Position numbers and translations under genes: made by a program. A stretch of 64,000 bases of DNA from Paenibacillus pinihumi DSM 23905 = JCM 16419 (GTDB lineage: Bacteria; Bacillota; Bacilli; Paenibacillales; Paenibacillaceae). Shown piece by piece: positions 22,933-29,625 of this stretch (within the stretch, counting starts at the first letter, position 1; every line of letters starts with the position of its first letter). The stretch is from assembly GCF_000422505.1 (NCBI RefSeq), contig NZ_AULX01000023.1, positions 1 to 64,000 of the forward strand, written 5' to 3'. The notes under the pieces were generated by a model that did no database searches, was not told the DNA's origin, and saw nothing but the letters and a program-made list of their open reading frames with translations.

Positions 22933-24149
22933 TACGCGGCGCCTCCTTTCGGCTTGGAGCGATCAAAACGGGATTCGACGGGTACGATGAGTTCCAGCGA
23001 CTCCACTCTAGTCCACGTATCTACGCTGCTGGAGATATACGAAGGCTTTACGAGACGTATCGGATTGCCCCAGTCTTTCACACTACTAATCTCCGTTGTA
23101 ATACCGACATGCTCGTTCAGTCCGTGAGGGATTGTTGCTTTTACGTATTTAACGATATCGCCCGCCTTGTACTCGTTAACCTTACGACCAATTGCGGCCC
23201 ATTTCGCGACCTCGGCGGCTTGTTCCGCTTCTGCTTCCGTAAGGACTTCGAGTTGGTCCTTACGGTACCAATCCCAATCGCGTCCGACCAACGGCTCAAC
23301 GCGATACGGGCGGCTGTCTTTGTCATCCACCGTCACTTTACCGATAGTGTCTTTCGGGAGGTCCTTTTCGTCAGTCAGAACCCTCACGTAACTTCCGACA
23401 GGAATCCGATCGAGGGCTTCGATTTCCTCTGCGGTGAGTTTTACGATTTCGGACGGGAGTGCGAAACCTATGCCTACACCGTCAGTACGTGTTATTTTAA
23501 CTCGTGTCCCACTGTGCATCGTTGTGTACGGATCCTTAACCTCGTAAACCTTGCCGTTAGGACACCCGTAGAGCGGGTGATCACCGCCGCCGCTAACCAA
23601 CCGCACCTTATCGCCCTTTGCGAATTGGCTCCGTGGATCGGAGGTCTGCGCAATCTTCCGTTTAGCTTCGGCTACTTCCGCTTCGGTTGCGAGGACAAGC
23701 GCGTCTTCACGGAACCAAACGCGGCCCGTACCGTCAAGTCTTTCAGCACGGAAGGGGCAATCGCTCGAATCGACAAAGACGATTTCACGGATTTCGCCGA
23801 CTGTCACGCCTTCTCTCGTGTGCCCCCACGAAGTTTTATCATCGGTAACCTTCACGTAATCTCCGACGGTCAAGCGGCGGACTGGCTCCGATACCTTTTC
23901 GTAAACTTCGAACTCCCATCCGCACAAATCCATTTCGTCCCCGTAATTATCGATGATCTGCGGGTCATGAGCGCTGTCCATACGCTCAACACGGTAAAAC
24001 GCATCAAACGTAAGGGCACCGCTATCGTGCGCATCCTCCTCCGTGATTTTAACAACGTCGCCCGCCGCAGCCGCCCGGTCAACCTTACGATAAGTCGCGC
24101 CCTCGATTACAACCTCATTAGCCGGAATTGTTACGTTAAGTTTCGCCAT
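22932..24149 (-). CDS. 405-aa protein with about five tandem SH3-like repeats
   Basis: ATG 24149. After a short N-terminus, five similar modules of about 60-80 residues each begin with a GD-x-V-K/R-V strand: GDVVKITEED (about 30), VGDYVKVTDD (95), KGDKVRLVSG (178), VGSYVRVLTD (252) and AGDIVKYVKA (330). They end in conserved V-L/E-x-L strands and are joined by short helical linkers (ATEAEVAEAKRK). KOW/SH3 modules bind nucleic acid or proteins. It is translated just before the DNA polymerase, so a replication-accessory role is possible. Confidence 0.6.
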   Translation of the reverse strand: MAKLNVTIPANEVVIEGATYRKVDRAAAAGDVVKITEEDAHDSGALTFDAFYRVERMDSAHDPQIIDNYGDEMDLCGWEFEVYEKVSEPVRRLTVGDYVKVTDDKTSWGHTREGVTVGEIREIVFVDSSDCPFRAERLDGTGRVWFREDALVLATEAEVAEAKRKIAQTSDPRSQFAKGDKVRLVSGGGDHPLYGCPNGKVYEVKDPYTTMHSGTRVKITRTDGVGIGFALPSEIVKLTAEEIEALDRIPVGSYVRVLTDEKDLPKDTIGKVTVDDKDSRPYRVEPLVGRDWDWYRKDQLEVLTEAEAEQAAEVAKWAAIGRKVNEYKAGDIVKYVKATIPHGLNEHVGITTEISSVKDWGNPIRLVKPSYISSSVDTWTRVESLELIVPVESRFDRSKPKGGAA

Positions 24150-24171
24150 CTACAAATCGCTCCCTTTTCGG

Positions 24172-24324
24172 TTAATTTATCGTTAAGTTCTCGTTAATAA
24201 CTCCGGCGCTGTCGTAAACACGCTCATAAGCGTACTCTCTCGCACACCTGCCGACATGTACGAACTGGTCCCCGTCATCAATACGCCACACCTCGTCACC
24301 TCGGCAGTATTCGCACGAAGACAC
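24172..24324 (-). CDS. 50-aa zinc-finger-like protein
   Basis: GTG 24324 is chosen for its GGAGG SD 8 nt upstream; the frame is open further. SSCEYCRGDEVWRIDDGDQF followed by a His and a Cys (HVGRCAREYAYE) suggests a CxxC...HxxxC zinc site. Unknown role. Confidence 0.55.
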   Translation of the reverse strand: MSSCEYCRGDEVWRIDDGDQFVHVGRCAREYAYERVYDSAGVINENLTIN

Positions 24325-24343
24325 GGTAGGAACCTCCGCAGGG

Positions 24344-24784
24344 TCACGAAGCATCCGCTGCGGTAGTGAAAACTGTTCGATCAAACGTAATGGATAGTTC
24401 TACCCAACGTTTAGCTGCCGTTTGTTCGTTTGCCCAATACTCCGTCTTACACTCGTTCTCTAGCATATACACGCGGGGGATTTCACCGTTGTCCGCCCAC
24501 ACACCAACGATATAGTCAGCCTCGGCGCGGTCGTATGCGGTCCCATCACCTTTCTTCGCATAGATAACGAGTTCGGGGCGGTTCCCTTTTTCACGGTCGG
24601 CCCGGCGGCGGATCGTTTTAATCTGTACCTTCGTGGCACGCCCGTTAACTGGGTCCGTCGCCAACACGTCGTACGCCTCGTCCGTTACCGACTCATGAAT
24701 CGTCCAGCCTGCCGCCATCAAAGCGGCCTTTGCGATAAGTTCGGAATACTTTCCGGTAATTTCCGTTACATGTGCCGTAGTCAT
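24344..24784 (-). CDS. PD-(D/E)XK nuclease-like protein
   Basis: 146 aa, ATG 24784 (AAGGAG). ITGKYSELIAKAALMAAGW, then DEAYDVLATDPVNG, then TKVQIKTIRRR is the Glu...Asp...Gln-x-Lys layout of PDDEXK enzymes of the Holliday-resolvase/group I homing type. ADYIVGVWADNGEIPRVYML is the following core strand pair. It may be a structure-specific or restriction-type nuclease acting with the polymerase and SSB genes around it. Confidence 0.65.
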   Translation of the reverse strand: MTTAHVTEITGKYSELIAKAALMAAGWTIHESVTDEAYDVLATDPVNGRATKVQIKTIRRRADREKGNRPELVIYAKKGDGTAYDRAEADYIVGVWADNGEIPRVYMLENECKTEYWANEQTAAKRWVELSITFDRTVFTTAADAS

Positions 24785-24841
24785 CGTCTCCTTTACGTAG
24801 TAATTCCGTAAGCAAGGCGGAGATGAACCGCCCGCTCGCGG

Positions 24842-25633
24842 TTAGAACAGGGCCGTATCTGGTACGGGAGCAGACTCGTCAATCGGCGGGGCTTCCGGTT
24901 CGGCGGCCGTGTTGGCTCCGATGCTCAATCCGAGACGACCGATATCAAATCCGGCAATGACGAGATTCTTCGTCTGTTCCTCCCTGTTCGCGACAAACAA
25001 ACACGTTTCAAACTCGGACAGCTCGAATGGCTTAACGCTGTCTACGCCAGACAACGCCGCCTGCTCATCGGCGGATAAGTCACGAGTAACCTTGAGAATC
25101 GGCGATAGAGACACGATAGTTCCAGTTCCCGACCCTTTTTTCGTAAGTTTGAACGCTAATTCTCCGAGGTCTTCTGCGTTTTCCGCAATCGTATCCTTGA
25201 CGACCGCCTCTTGTGCGGAAGACAGGTCGACCACAATGTACCTTTTCGTAGTCAAATCGTAAAACGCACGGAGATTTCGTTTACTACCACGATACAGCCG
25301 TGCTTCCTTACGTAGCTCTTCATCCAACGCCGCATTACCCGCATCTTTGGCGGCTCTGGCGTCAGCGTAAATCAAGTCCGCAGCTTGATCCCATACCGAA
25401 GGGTTCCCGGTCACATAACCGTTTCTGTTACGTTCGGCGGGCTTTTCGGGAACGAAAGTGTTTACCTTCCCGAAAATGCCATACCCGTAATACTCGGCTA
25501 CATCGTTAATGGAACGGACAACTACGCGGTACTCAGACCCATTTTTGAAGGGCACTATCGGGCTGTTTTTTCCATTACTGTTATCGTTCGTAGCCTCTGC
25601 TGCTTCTGCGCCCATTTTCGAAAAAATTGACAT
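24842..25633 (-). CDS. single-stranded-DNA-binding-like replication protein
   Basis: 263 aa, ATG 25633 (AAAGGA SD, 11 nt). The fold looks all-beta with inserted helices. The C-terminal tail is acidic and Pro-rich and ends PDTALF, like the acidic, Phe-terminated tails by which SSB and gp32-type proteins contact partners. Segments such as FKNGSEYRVVVRSINDVAEY and RAFYDLTTKRYIVVDLSSAQ recall phage gp32-like OB-fold proteins. Its place upstream of the nuclease and polymerase genes fits. The assignment rests on tail and context. Confidence 0.55.
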   Translation of the reverse strand: MSIFSKMGAEAAEATNDNSNGKNSPIVPFKNGSEYRVVVRSINDVAEYYGYGIFGKVNTFVPEKPAERNRNGYVTGNPSVWDQAADLIYADARAAKDAGNAALDEELRKEARLYRGSKRNLRAFYDLTTKRYIVVDLSSAQEAVVKDTIAENAEDLGELAFKLTKKGSGTGTIVSLSPILKVTRDLSADEQAALSGVDSVKPFELSEFETCLFVANREEQTKNLVIAGFDIGRLGLSIGANTAAEPEAPPIDESAPVPDTALF

Positions 25634-25798
25634 TCAATCACGCATCCTTTACGTATAGTTTTGTCGGGAATCAGACGCACGCTCTACCGGTTCGTGACCG
25701 ATACGTTTTTACATGCGATCCTCCGCCCGCAGCCGGACCCTAACGGAGTGTTCCCGGTAAGATACGGCTGCCGACGGAGGGACTTTCGTCCCATTCGG
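25634..25798 (-). other. 165-bp leader of the SSB-like gene with start-stop element
   Basis: Contains no ordinary gene. Read leftwards, GGAGG (25724-25720) is followed after 5 nt by ATG immediately followed by TAA (25714-25709), a start-stop. A GGGAC/GTCCC hairpin lies at 25783-25796, just after the upstream stop, without a T run. Another GGTTCGTGACC stretch can fold nearby. This may be a translational control leader. Confidence 0.4.
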
Positions 25799-26341
25799 CT
25801 ATAGATACGGAATTAACCCTTTCGCAATCTCCGATTTCTCTTTACGGACGGCCGCGAGTTGCCGATCCAGCTCCGCGATTCTTTCACTCAGTTCCCGCAC
25901 ACGGCTCGTGTTTGCCCGTAGAACCGCTTTACTTGGCGTAACCAACATCCGATAATTACATTTCGCAACCTCGATCGCCAACTTCGCCTTCTCTACGTTG
26001 ACCGCACGCTCGGTAACGGCTTCCTTACGCTCAAACTTCGTAAGTTCTGACATGATTAACTTTCGGACCCGCTGTGATAGGTCTGACGGAGCGTAATGTC
26101 GGGAATAAACAGTAACAACGCGATCAACTTCGATATTTAATAGGTAAGCCACACGCTGGAAAGTGAACAACCGTACGAGACTTCCGTCTTCTCCGAGAAC
26201 TGTTGATACATAGCGGGACTTTTTAACGTTATCGCGGACCCACTGTTCCGCCTTCGTCTTTTCTACGCCAAACCTTTCGATTACACGATCAACTGCGTGC
26301 TGGCTTACGGTTACCTTCCCGGTAAAGTTGTACGGAGTCAT
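25799..26341 (-). CDS. 180-aa hypothetical phage protein
   Basis: ATG 26341, overlapping the upstream stop, SD AAAGGGG. The N-terminal half (VSQHAVDRVIERFGVEKTKA; RLFTFQRVAYLLNIEVDRVV) has an alpha/beta pattern seen in conserved phage proteins with a VSxHAxxRxxERFG start. The C-terminal half is a coiled coil (VRELSERIAELDRQLAAVRK). Role unknown. Confidence 0.6.
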   Translation of the reverse strand: MTPYNFTGKVTVSQHAVDRVIERFGVEKTKAEQWVRDNVKKSRYVSTVLGEDGSLVRLFTFQRVAYLLNIEVDRVVTVYSRHYAPSDLSQRVRKLIMSELTKFERKEAVTERAVNVEKAKLAIEVAKCNYRMLVTPSKAVLRANTSRVRELSERIAELDRQLAAVRKEKSEIAKGLIPYL

Positions 26342-26523
26342 CCGAGCCGCACCCCTTTCAGCGAACCGCGCCGATGGAGCGCCGACATAAGAGTCGAGCC
26401 AACTTGCGGGTTATTACGGAGTGTTTCGCTATCTTCGTAACTGTCTTCGCGAATAATCGTAGTTGATTCGATGATTGAACGCCATTTATCGGATTTTTCC
26501 GTGGATTTCGTAATTTTTTGCAT
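26338..26523 (-). CDS. 61-aa hypothetical, first gene of replication operon
   Basis: ATG 26523, SD GGGAGG. It is basic, with no evident fold (SDKWRSIIESTTIIREDSYE). First gene after the leftward promoter at 26575-26603. Unknown function. Confidence 0.5.
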   Translation of the reverse strand: MQKITKSTEKSDKWRSIIESTTIIREDSYEDSETLRNNPQVGSTLMSALHRRGSLKGVRLG

Positions 26524-26552
26524 AATTAAACAGGCCTCCCGTGGTAAATTCG

Positions 26553-26603
26553 TTGACAAAGCAGGCAAACGCACATTATAATAGGAAACGAGACAAGTTG
26601 TAA
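26553..26603. promoter_or_regulatory. overlapping divergent promoters
   Basis: Leftward: TTACAA 26603-26598, 17 bp, TATAAT 26580-26575. Rightward: TTGACA 26553-26558, 18 bp, TATAAT 26577-26582. The two -10 boxes overlap, so polymerases compete. Leftward output is the replication operon; the rightward product is a possible non-coding RNA. Confidence 0.7.
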
Positions 26604-26802
26604 TACAATGATTACCAATGCGTCAAAACATACATAACGTGTATAATGGTAGTATCGTAAGCATTTGCGAGCTTTCCTAACGTAATGCCTAATCGTTAGG
26701 TCCTCGCAGGTTATACGCCGTATTGCTATTAAATGTAATATTCGCGTATAATGAGAAGTGGAACGGTTGGCGGCCGGGTAACTGACCGCCGGTGTTTCGA
26801 AG
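26583..26802 (+). ncRNA. candidate small RNA region
   Basis: Downstream of the rightward promoter no ORF is convincing, but a stable two-part hairpin is present: TGCGAG/CTCGCA outer (26666-26671, 26703-26708) and CCTAACG/CGTTAGG inner (26676-26682, 26694-26700). Further rightward -10-like boxes occur at about 26642 and 26746, and a GGCGG/CCGCC stem near 26774-26795. The transcript would run antisense into the 3' end of the sigma factor gene. Candidate only. Confidence 0.35.
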
Positions 26803-27384
26803 TTAAACGATAAGATAATCGCGATAGTCACCAAAACGATTCGCGTCGTAATTACGTGCTAATCTGCGGAGCTTACGTTTAACAACCTCGTGGTGAAGTC
26901 CTAGCGCTTTGGCGAGCGCCGTGATGGATGGGTACTGCGGAAACCGTGATACAATTAGTTTTGTGTCAGGGTCGACCTGGGAAGGGTCACTATTTACAAG
27001 GAAGTCGATCAGTTGGCGCTGGTCGGCTTCTTTTTTTCTCAATACAGTATCTTCTATATTGATTTCGTCCGATAATTCTAACGTTGGCGCGTCTTCATTA
27101 TCTCTATCGTAAGGTTTATCTAAAACTAACAAGAACCTTCGATAATGTGTTTTTTCTCCTCTCCTCATCAAATCAGTCGCTTTGTTTCTTAATAACTTTG
27201 AAATCCAACCATCTAAAGAAGGGCTCTTGTCTATATCGTAGTTGTCGACTGCAACCCATAACACTTCTGATAAGTGACTGTAAAATTCCTCCTCTGGAAC
27301 TTTGCTCTTCATGCTATAAACCTTTGACATAGCCTTTATTCTTTTTTTATAGAGGGGGTATATTTCATCCAAACAAGGCCTCAT
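26803..27384 (-). CDS. phage-encoded sigma-70 family factor
   Basis: 193 aa, ATG 27384 with AAAGGAG. Region 2 spans about residues 30-85 (EEEFYSHLSEVLWVAVDNYD, WISKLLRNKATDLMRRGE). Region 4 spans about 150-180 (PSITALAKALGLHHEVVKRK). Regions 1 and 3 are absent, as in ECF-like and phage sigma factors. It could redirect host RNA polymerase to phage promoters. Upstream lies an element shared with a second phage promoter region (40092-40140), which could be its own target. The gene is clearly AT-rich against its neighbours. Confidence 0.8.
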   Translation of the reverse strand: MRPCLDEIYPLYKKRIKAMSKVYSMKSKVPEEEFYSHLSEVLWVAVDNYDIDKSPSLDGWISKLLRNKATDLMRRGEKTHYRRFLLVLDKPYDRDNEDAPTLELSDEINIEDTVLRKKEADQRQLIDFLVNSDPSQVDPDTKLIVSRFPQYPSITALAKALGLHHEVVKRKLRRLARNYDANRFGDYRDYLIV

Positions 27385-27412
27385 ATTTTCAACTCCTTTT
27401 TGTCTTATACAT

Positions 27413-27461
27413 GTTAATACGACATCTGCTTAGTGTTTCGCACACTTTTGCGGAAATTTAT
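27413..27461 (-). promoter_or_regulatory. shared bipartite element, copy 1
   Basis: Read leftwards: ATAAATTTCCGCAAAA, GTGTGCGAA (27445-27437), 15 unconserved bases, CGTATTAA (27421-27414). The same blocks with the same 15-bp gap are found at 40093-40124. It lies 30 bp before the sigma factor start, where a promoter would be. The rightward XRE gene at 27503 begins on the other side, with an extended -10 (TGCTAAAAT) overlapping the element's edge. Confidence 0.6.
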
Positions 27462-27502
27462 GCTAAAATAATTTTGAACCTTTGTTTTCCGGAGGCGCAA
27501 CG

Positions 27503-27717
27503 ATGGGAAAGTAATCGTCCGCAGCCTTATTCCCGACCTTTTAGACGAGCGCGGGTGGTCGCAGCGGGATCTCGCAATTAAAGCGGACGTGAACGAAAAG
27601 ACTCTGTCCAGATTTACGCGAGACTATTCCAAAGACATGCCGCTGCGTATCGCTATCCCTGTTTCGGATGCGCTTGGAGTCCACCCACGTGACCTCGTCT
27701 TATGGGCCGATGAATAA
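27503..27717 (+). pseudogene. XRE-family regulator interrupted by -1 frame change at codon 3
   Basis: GGAGG and a 7-nt spacer lead to ATG 27503, but the frame stops at once (ATG GGA AAG TAA). A long open frame with XRE sequence (SLIPDLLDERGWSQRDLAIK, then NEKTLSRFTRDYSKDMPLRI, ending HPRDLVLW) begins at 27505 in the -1 frame. GGGAAAG at 27505-27511 is a canonical X-XXY-YYZ slippery heptamer placed exactly where the shift is needed. Either translation slips to give a 71-aa repressor, or one A was lost from an A4 run. A terminator follows directly. Confidence 0.6.
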
Positions 27718-27731
27718 GCGCTCGGCCGACG

Positions 27732-27763
27732 GAAGTTCTCACATCTGAGAACTTCGTTTATTT
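27732..27763 (+). terminator. intrinsic terminator after XRE gene
   Basis: Perfect GAAGTTCTCA/TGAGAACTTC stem (27732-27755), CATC loop, then GTTTATTT. Confidence 0.85.
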
Positions 27764-27794
27764 ACTTCCTATTTCCAAACAATTCCTTTACCAC

Positions 27795-27909
27795 TTCCAA
27801 TTTAAGTTGTCAAGGTAAATTCACTGAATTGGAATCGTGCAGACTGCTTATCGTAATAAGTGGTATAATTATCTATTACTATTAAACCACAATTTACCTA
27901 ATCAGTCTT
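27795..27909. promoter_or_regulatory. structured region downstream of the agr cassette
   Basis: TTCCAAT/ATTGGAA inverted repeat (27795-27801, 27828-27834), AGACTG/CAGTCT repeat (27841-27846, 27904-27909) and a rightward extended -10 promoter TGGTATAAT (27861-27869). A leftward TTGACA is also inside the first repeat. The region separates the LytTR gene from the XRE gene and is a candidate target or terminator zone of the quorum-sensing system. Confidence 0.4.
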
Positions 27910-27923
27910 GCATTTTCCGGTAT

Positions 27924-28304
27924 TCAGGATAAACCATTTAATATATTAAATAGAACTTGACTTTCTCGCAAATAGATGCTTTCCGGTACGTTTGACCGGA
28001 ACGGTTTGGATACCGGCACCTTCCGTACGCCCTCCCCGAAATCAATCAAATGATGCTTCGGATCGTACGATACCGCCTTCGCCATGTTCACCAAATAGCC
28101 GCGCTCCACCTTTACGTAGCCGAGTTTCTCTGCGTATCTCTGTTGCTCCTCCAGCGTAGAAATCTGTTTGAACTGGCCTTCCTGCGTCTGAAAATGCAGT
28201 ATCCCGTCGTATACACAAACGTATAATACGTCCTCCACCTCATCAATCTCGACCAATTCGAACTCTGTCCGGCTTATCTTTTTAACAACAGTAATTTTCG
28301 TCAT
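27924..28304 (-). CDS. LytTR DNA-binding regulator without receiver domain
   Basis: 126 aa, ATG 28304 in a TAATG overlap with the AgrD gene, SD AAGGAGG. The chain is a LytTR domain throughout: EDVLYVCVYDGILHFQTQEG, then LGYVKVERGYLVNMAKAVSY, then VRKVPVSKPFRSNV, the last matching the vS-r-f segment. AgrA and ComE carry a receiver domain before LytTR; here it is missing, so phosphorylation control is not possible in the usual way. It is likely controlled by the membrane protein in the same operon, as in LytTR regulatory systems with a membrane inhibitor. Confidence 0.85.
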   Translation of the reverse strand: MTKITVVKKISRTEFELVEIDEVEDVLYVCVYDGILHFQTQEGQFKQISTLEEQQRYAEKLGYVKVERGYLVNMAKAVSYDPKHHLIDFGEGVRKVPVSKPFRSNVPESIYLRESQVLFNILNGLS

Positions 28305-28441
28305 TAGTCCTCCTTTTCCGGACCTCTCAACTCCGCCGGAATCTCTGGTTTATGGATAAATACATACGACCCCATCAGCACAAACAACGATGACACCCCG
28401 ATTAAAGCTGCGGCAACTACTTTATAAAACTTCTTCTTCAT
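28304..28441 (-). CDS. agrD: AgrD-like cyclic lactone autoinducer precursor
   Basis: 45 aa. ATG 28441 overlaps the agrB stop (ATGA), and the stop overlaps the LytTR start. It has the three parts of AgrD: an amphipathic basic N-terminus (KKKFYKVVAAALIGVSSLF), a core and the recognition tail HKPEIPAELR followed by charged residues. Aligned with staphylococcal DEVEVPKELT, the tail places the mature C-terminus at Ile29 and the ring residue at Ser25, so the pheromone would be a Ser-Tyr-Val-Phe-Ile lactone instead of a Cys thiolactone. Confidence 0.85.
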   Translation of the reverse strand: MKKKFYKVVAAALIGVSSLFVLMGSYVFIHKPEIPAELRGPEKED

Positions 28442-28962
28442 ATTTTACGCCTCTCTTTTCCTAGCGGTAATAGCACCGCTTGTATTATATATGTCATCGC
28501 CAGGACATCCGATAAGATTACGAAATTAACCGCCACGAGTCCGGTAGATACAATTTTGAGCAGCGGATAATACCGTTTTGGCATCCTAGCGTATTTGTCA
28601 TAGTTGGAAGGAGCGAAGAGGGCGAAAGAGATTACGGAAAGAATCGTCATAATTTTAATCGCAACGATAGAAAACGCTAGATGCGGAAGTATCGATAGCA
28701 ACACCGTAGATACGACGATACATAGGTATCCCGCTTTTAGATGGTATCCTCCGGAAAGGTATCGGATCACTCCGAACGAGACGATTGCCAGCGCCGCCCG
28801 CCCGAACTCTCCCGTTATCATTCCGACCAACAACGCGCCACCCGCGATAGTCACCGTATTCACAATGATTTGCAGCGCGTAGTAGATCACCGCCGTCGAC
28901 GGGGCCGTTACGCCGTTGTCCTCGATACGCTGCCGGAGTCCGTCCGCATACTTATATAGCAT
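28438..28962 (-). CDS. agrB: AgrB-like pheromone-processing membrane protease
   Basis: 174 aa from ATG 28962 (AAAGGAG, 7 nt; the ATG at 28968 is too close to the SD). Six hydrophobic stretches. The catalytic signature is RYLSGGYHLKAGYLC: His74 and Cys81, seven apart as in AgrB. AgrB removes the AgrD tail and forms the lactone. It is directly upstream of agrD with an ATGA overlap and overlaps the sensor-like gene by 11 bp. All key residues are intact. Confidence 0.92.
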   Translation of the reverse strand: MLYKYADGLRQRIEDNGVTAPSTAVIYYALQIIVNTVTIAGGALLVGMITGEFGRAALAIVSFGVIRYLSGGYHLKAGYLCIVVSTVLLSILPHLAFSIVAIKIMTILSVISFALFAPSNYDKYARMPKRYYPLLKIVSTGLVAVNFVILSDVLAMTYIIQAVLLPLGKERRKI

Positions 28963-29620
28963 CCTCATACTCCTTTCGTAGGGCCACGTATAGGTAGGCC
29001 GGAATGGTCACGGCAAATACCGCACAGGCCGATATTACATAAGCATCGAAGTTATTGCCGAGCAAGTACGCGAGTGTGGCCGCAAGCATAACCGTAGCTA
29101 GAATTATTACGAGTATCAGCACGTTTGACCGGTTGAATCTCGTGTATGTACGGCGGGAGGTCGGCACAAAGTTAAACCCTCCGCCTAGTTGAACGATTGC
29201 GTAAGCGATGGCAATTTCGATAAGTGACGATAATACCTGCACGCCGGACCCGAGCAGCACGGAGCCTTTTACCACGTCGGCCGTTACCCCGCCGAAAAAC
29301 TGGAATGCGAGAAGCGCGAGTCCTTGAACGACGACCACTATCGCGAATCCGGCGAAATTCATTACGATAGAGTAAAAGAACGGTACTTGGAACAATATCC
29401 ATAGTACGATGATATAAAGCGCGAGTTGGATAAACGATGACATCTCACCGATTTGCGGAATGGCCCGCGTAAAGTATGAAACCTGGCTCATCATGAGCGA
29501 TACGGTTAAAACGGTGACCGCGAGCCGCTTCGTAATCCGAAACCGGAAAAGTGCGAACATGAAGGCGAAGACCGCCACGTACTCCAATACAGATGCTCCC
29601 GTAAATAATAAGTAATCCAC
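28952..29620 (-). CDS. AgrC-like membrane sensor lacking the kinase domain
   Basis: 222 aa, GTG 29620 (AGGGG SD). Six or seven transmembrane helices fill the protein (EYVAVFAFMFALFRF, LALYIIVLWILFQVPFFYSI, MNFAGFAIVVVVQGLALLAF, VLILVIILATVMLAATLAYL, AVFAVTIPAYLYVALRKEYE). This resembles the N-terminal receptor half of AgrC-type kinases and then stops, with no dimerisation or ATP-binding part. It starts 5 bp after the primase gene and overlaps agrB. It could bind the pheromone and hold or release the LytTR protein. The receptor role is inferred from context. Confidence 0.65.
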   Translation of the reverse strand: MDYLLFTGASVLEYVAVFAFMFALFRFRITKRLAVTVLTVSLMMSQVSYFTRAIPQIGEMSSFIQLALYIIVLWILFQVPFFYSIVMNFAGFAIVVVVQGLALLAFQFFGGVTADVVKGSVLLGSGVQVLSSLIEIAIAYAIVQLGGGFNFVPTSRRTYTRFNRSNVLILVIILATVMLAATLAYLLGNNFDAYVISACAVFAVTIPAYLYVALRKEYEDAI

Positions 29621-29625
29621 GTCGA

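Noticed and set aside
23109-24197. 362-aa open frame on the plus strand
   Set aside because: It lies entirely antisense to the SH3-repeat gene, has no SD and reads as Cys/Phe/Arg-rich low-quality protein.
26526-26834. 102-aa leftward frame in the sigma/replication gap
   Set aside because: Composition is shadow-like, no SD, and it covers the divergent promoters.
27795-27834. LytTR/AgrA-type binding site
   Set aside because: I looked for paired 9-bp AgrA-like direct repeats and none fitted well; only an inverted repeat is clear.
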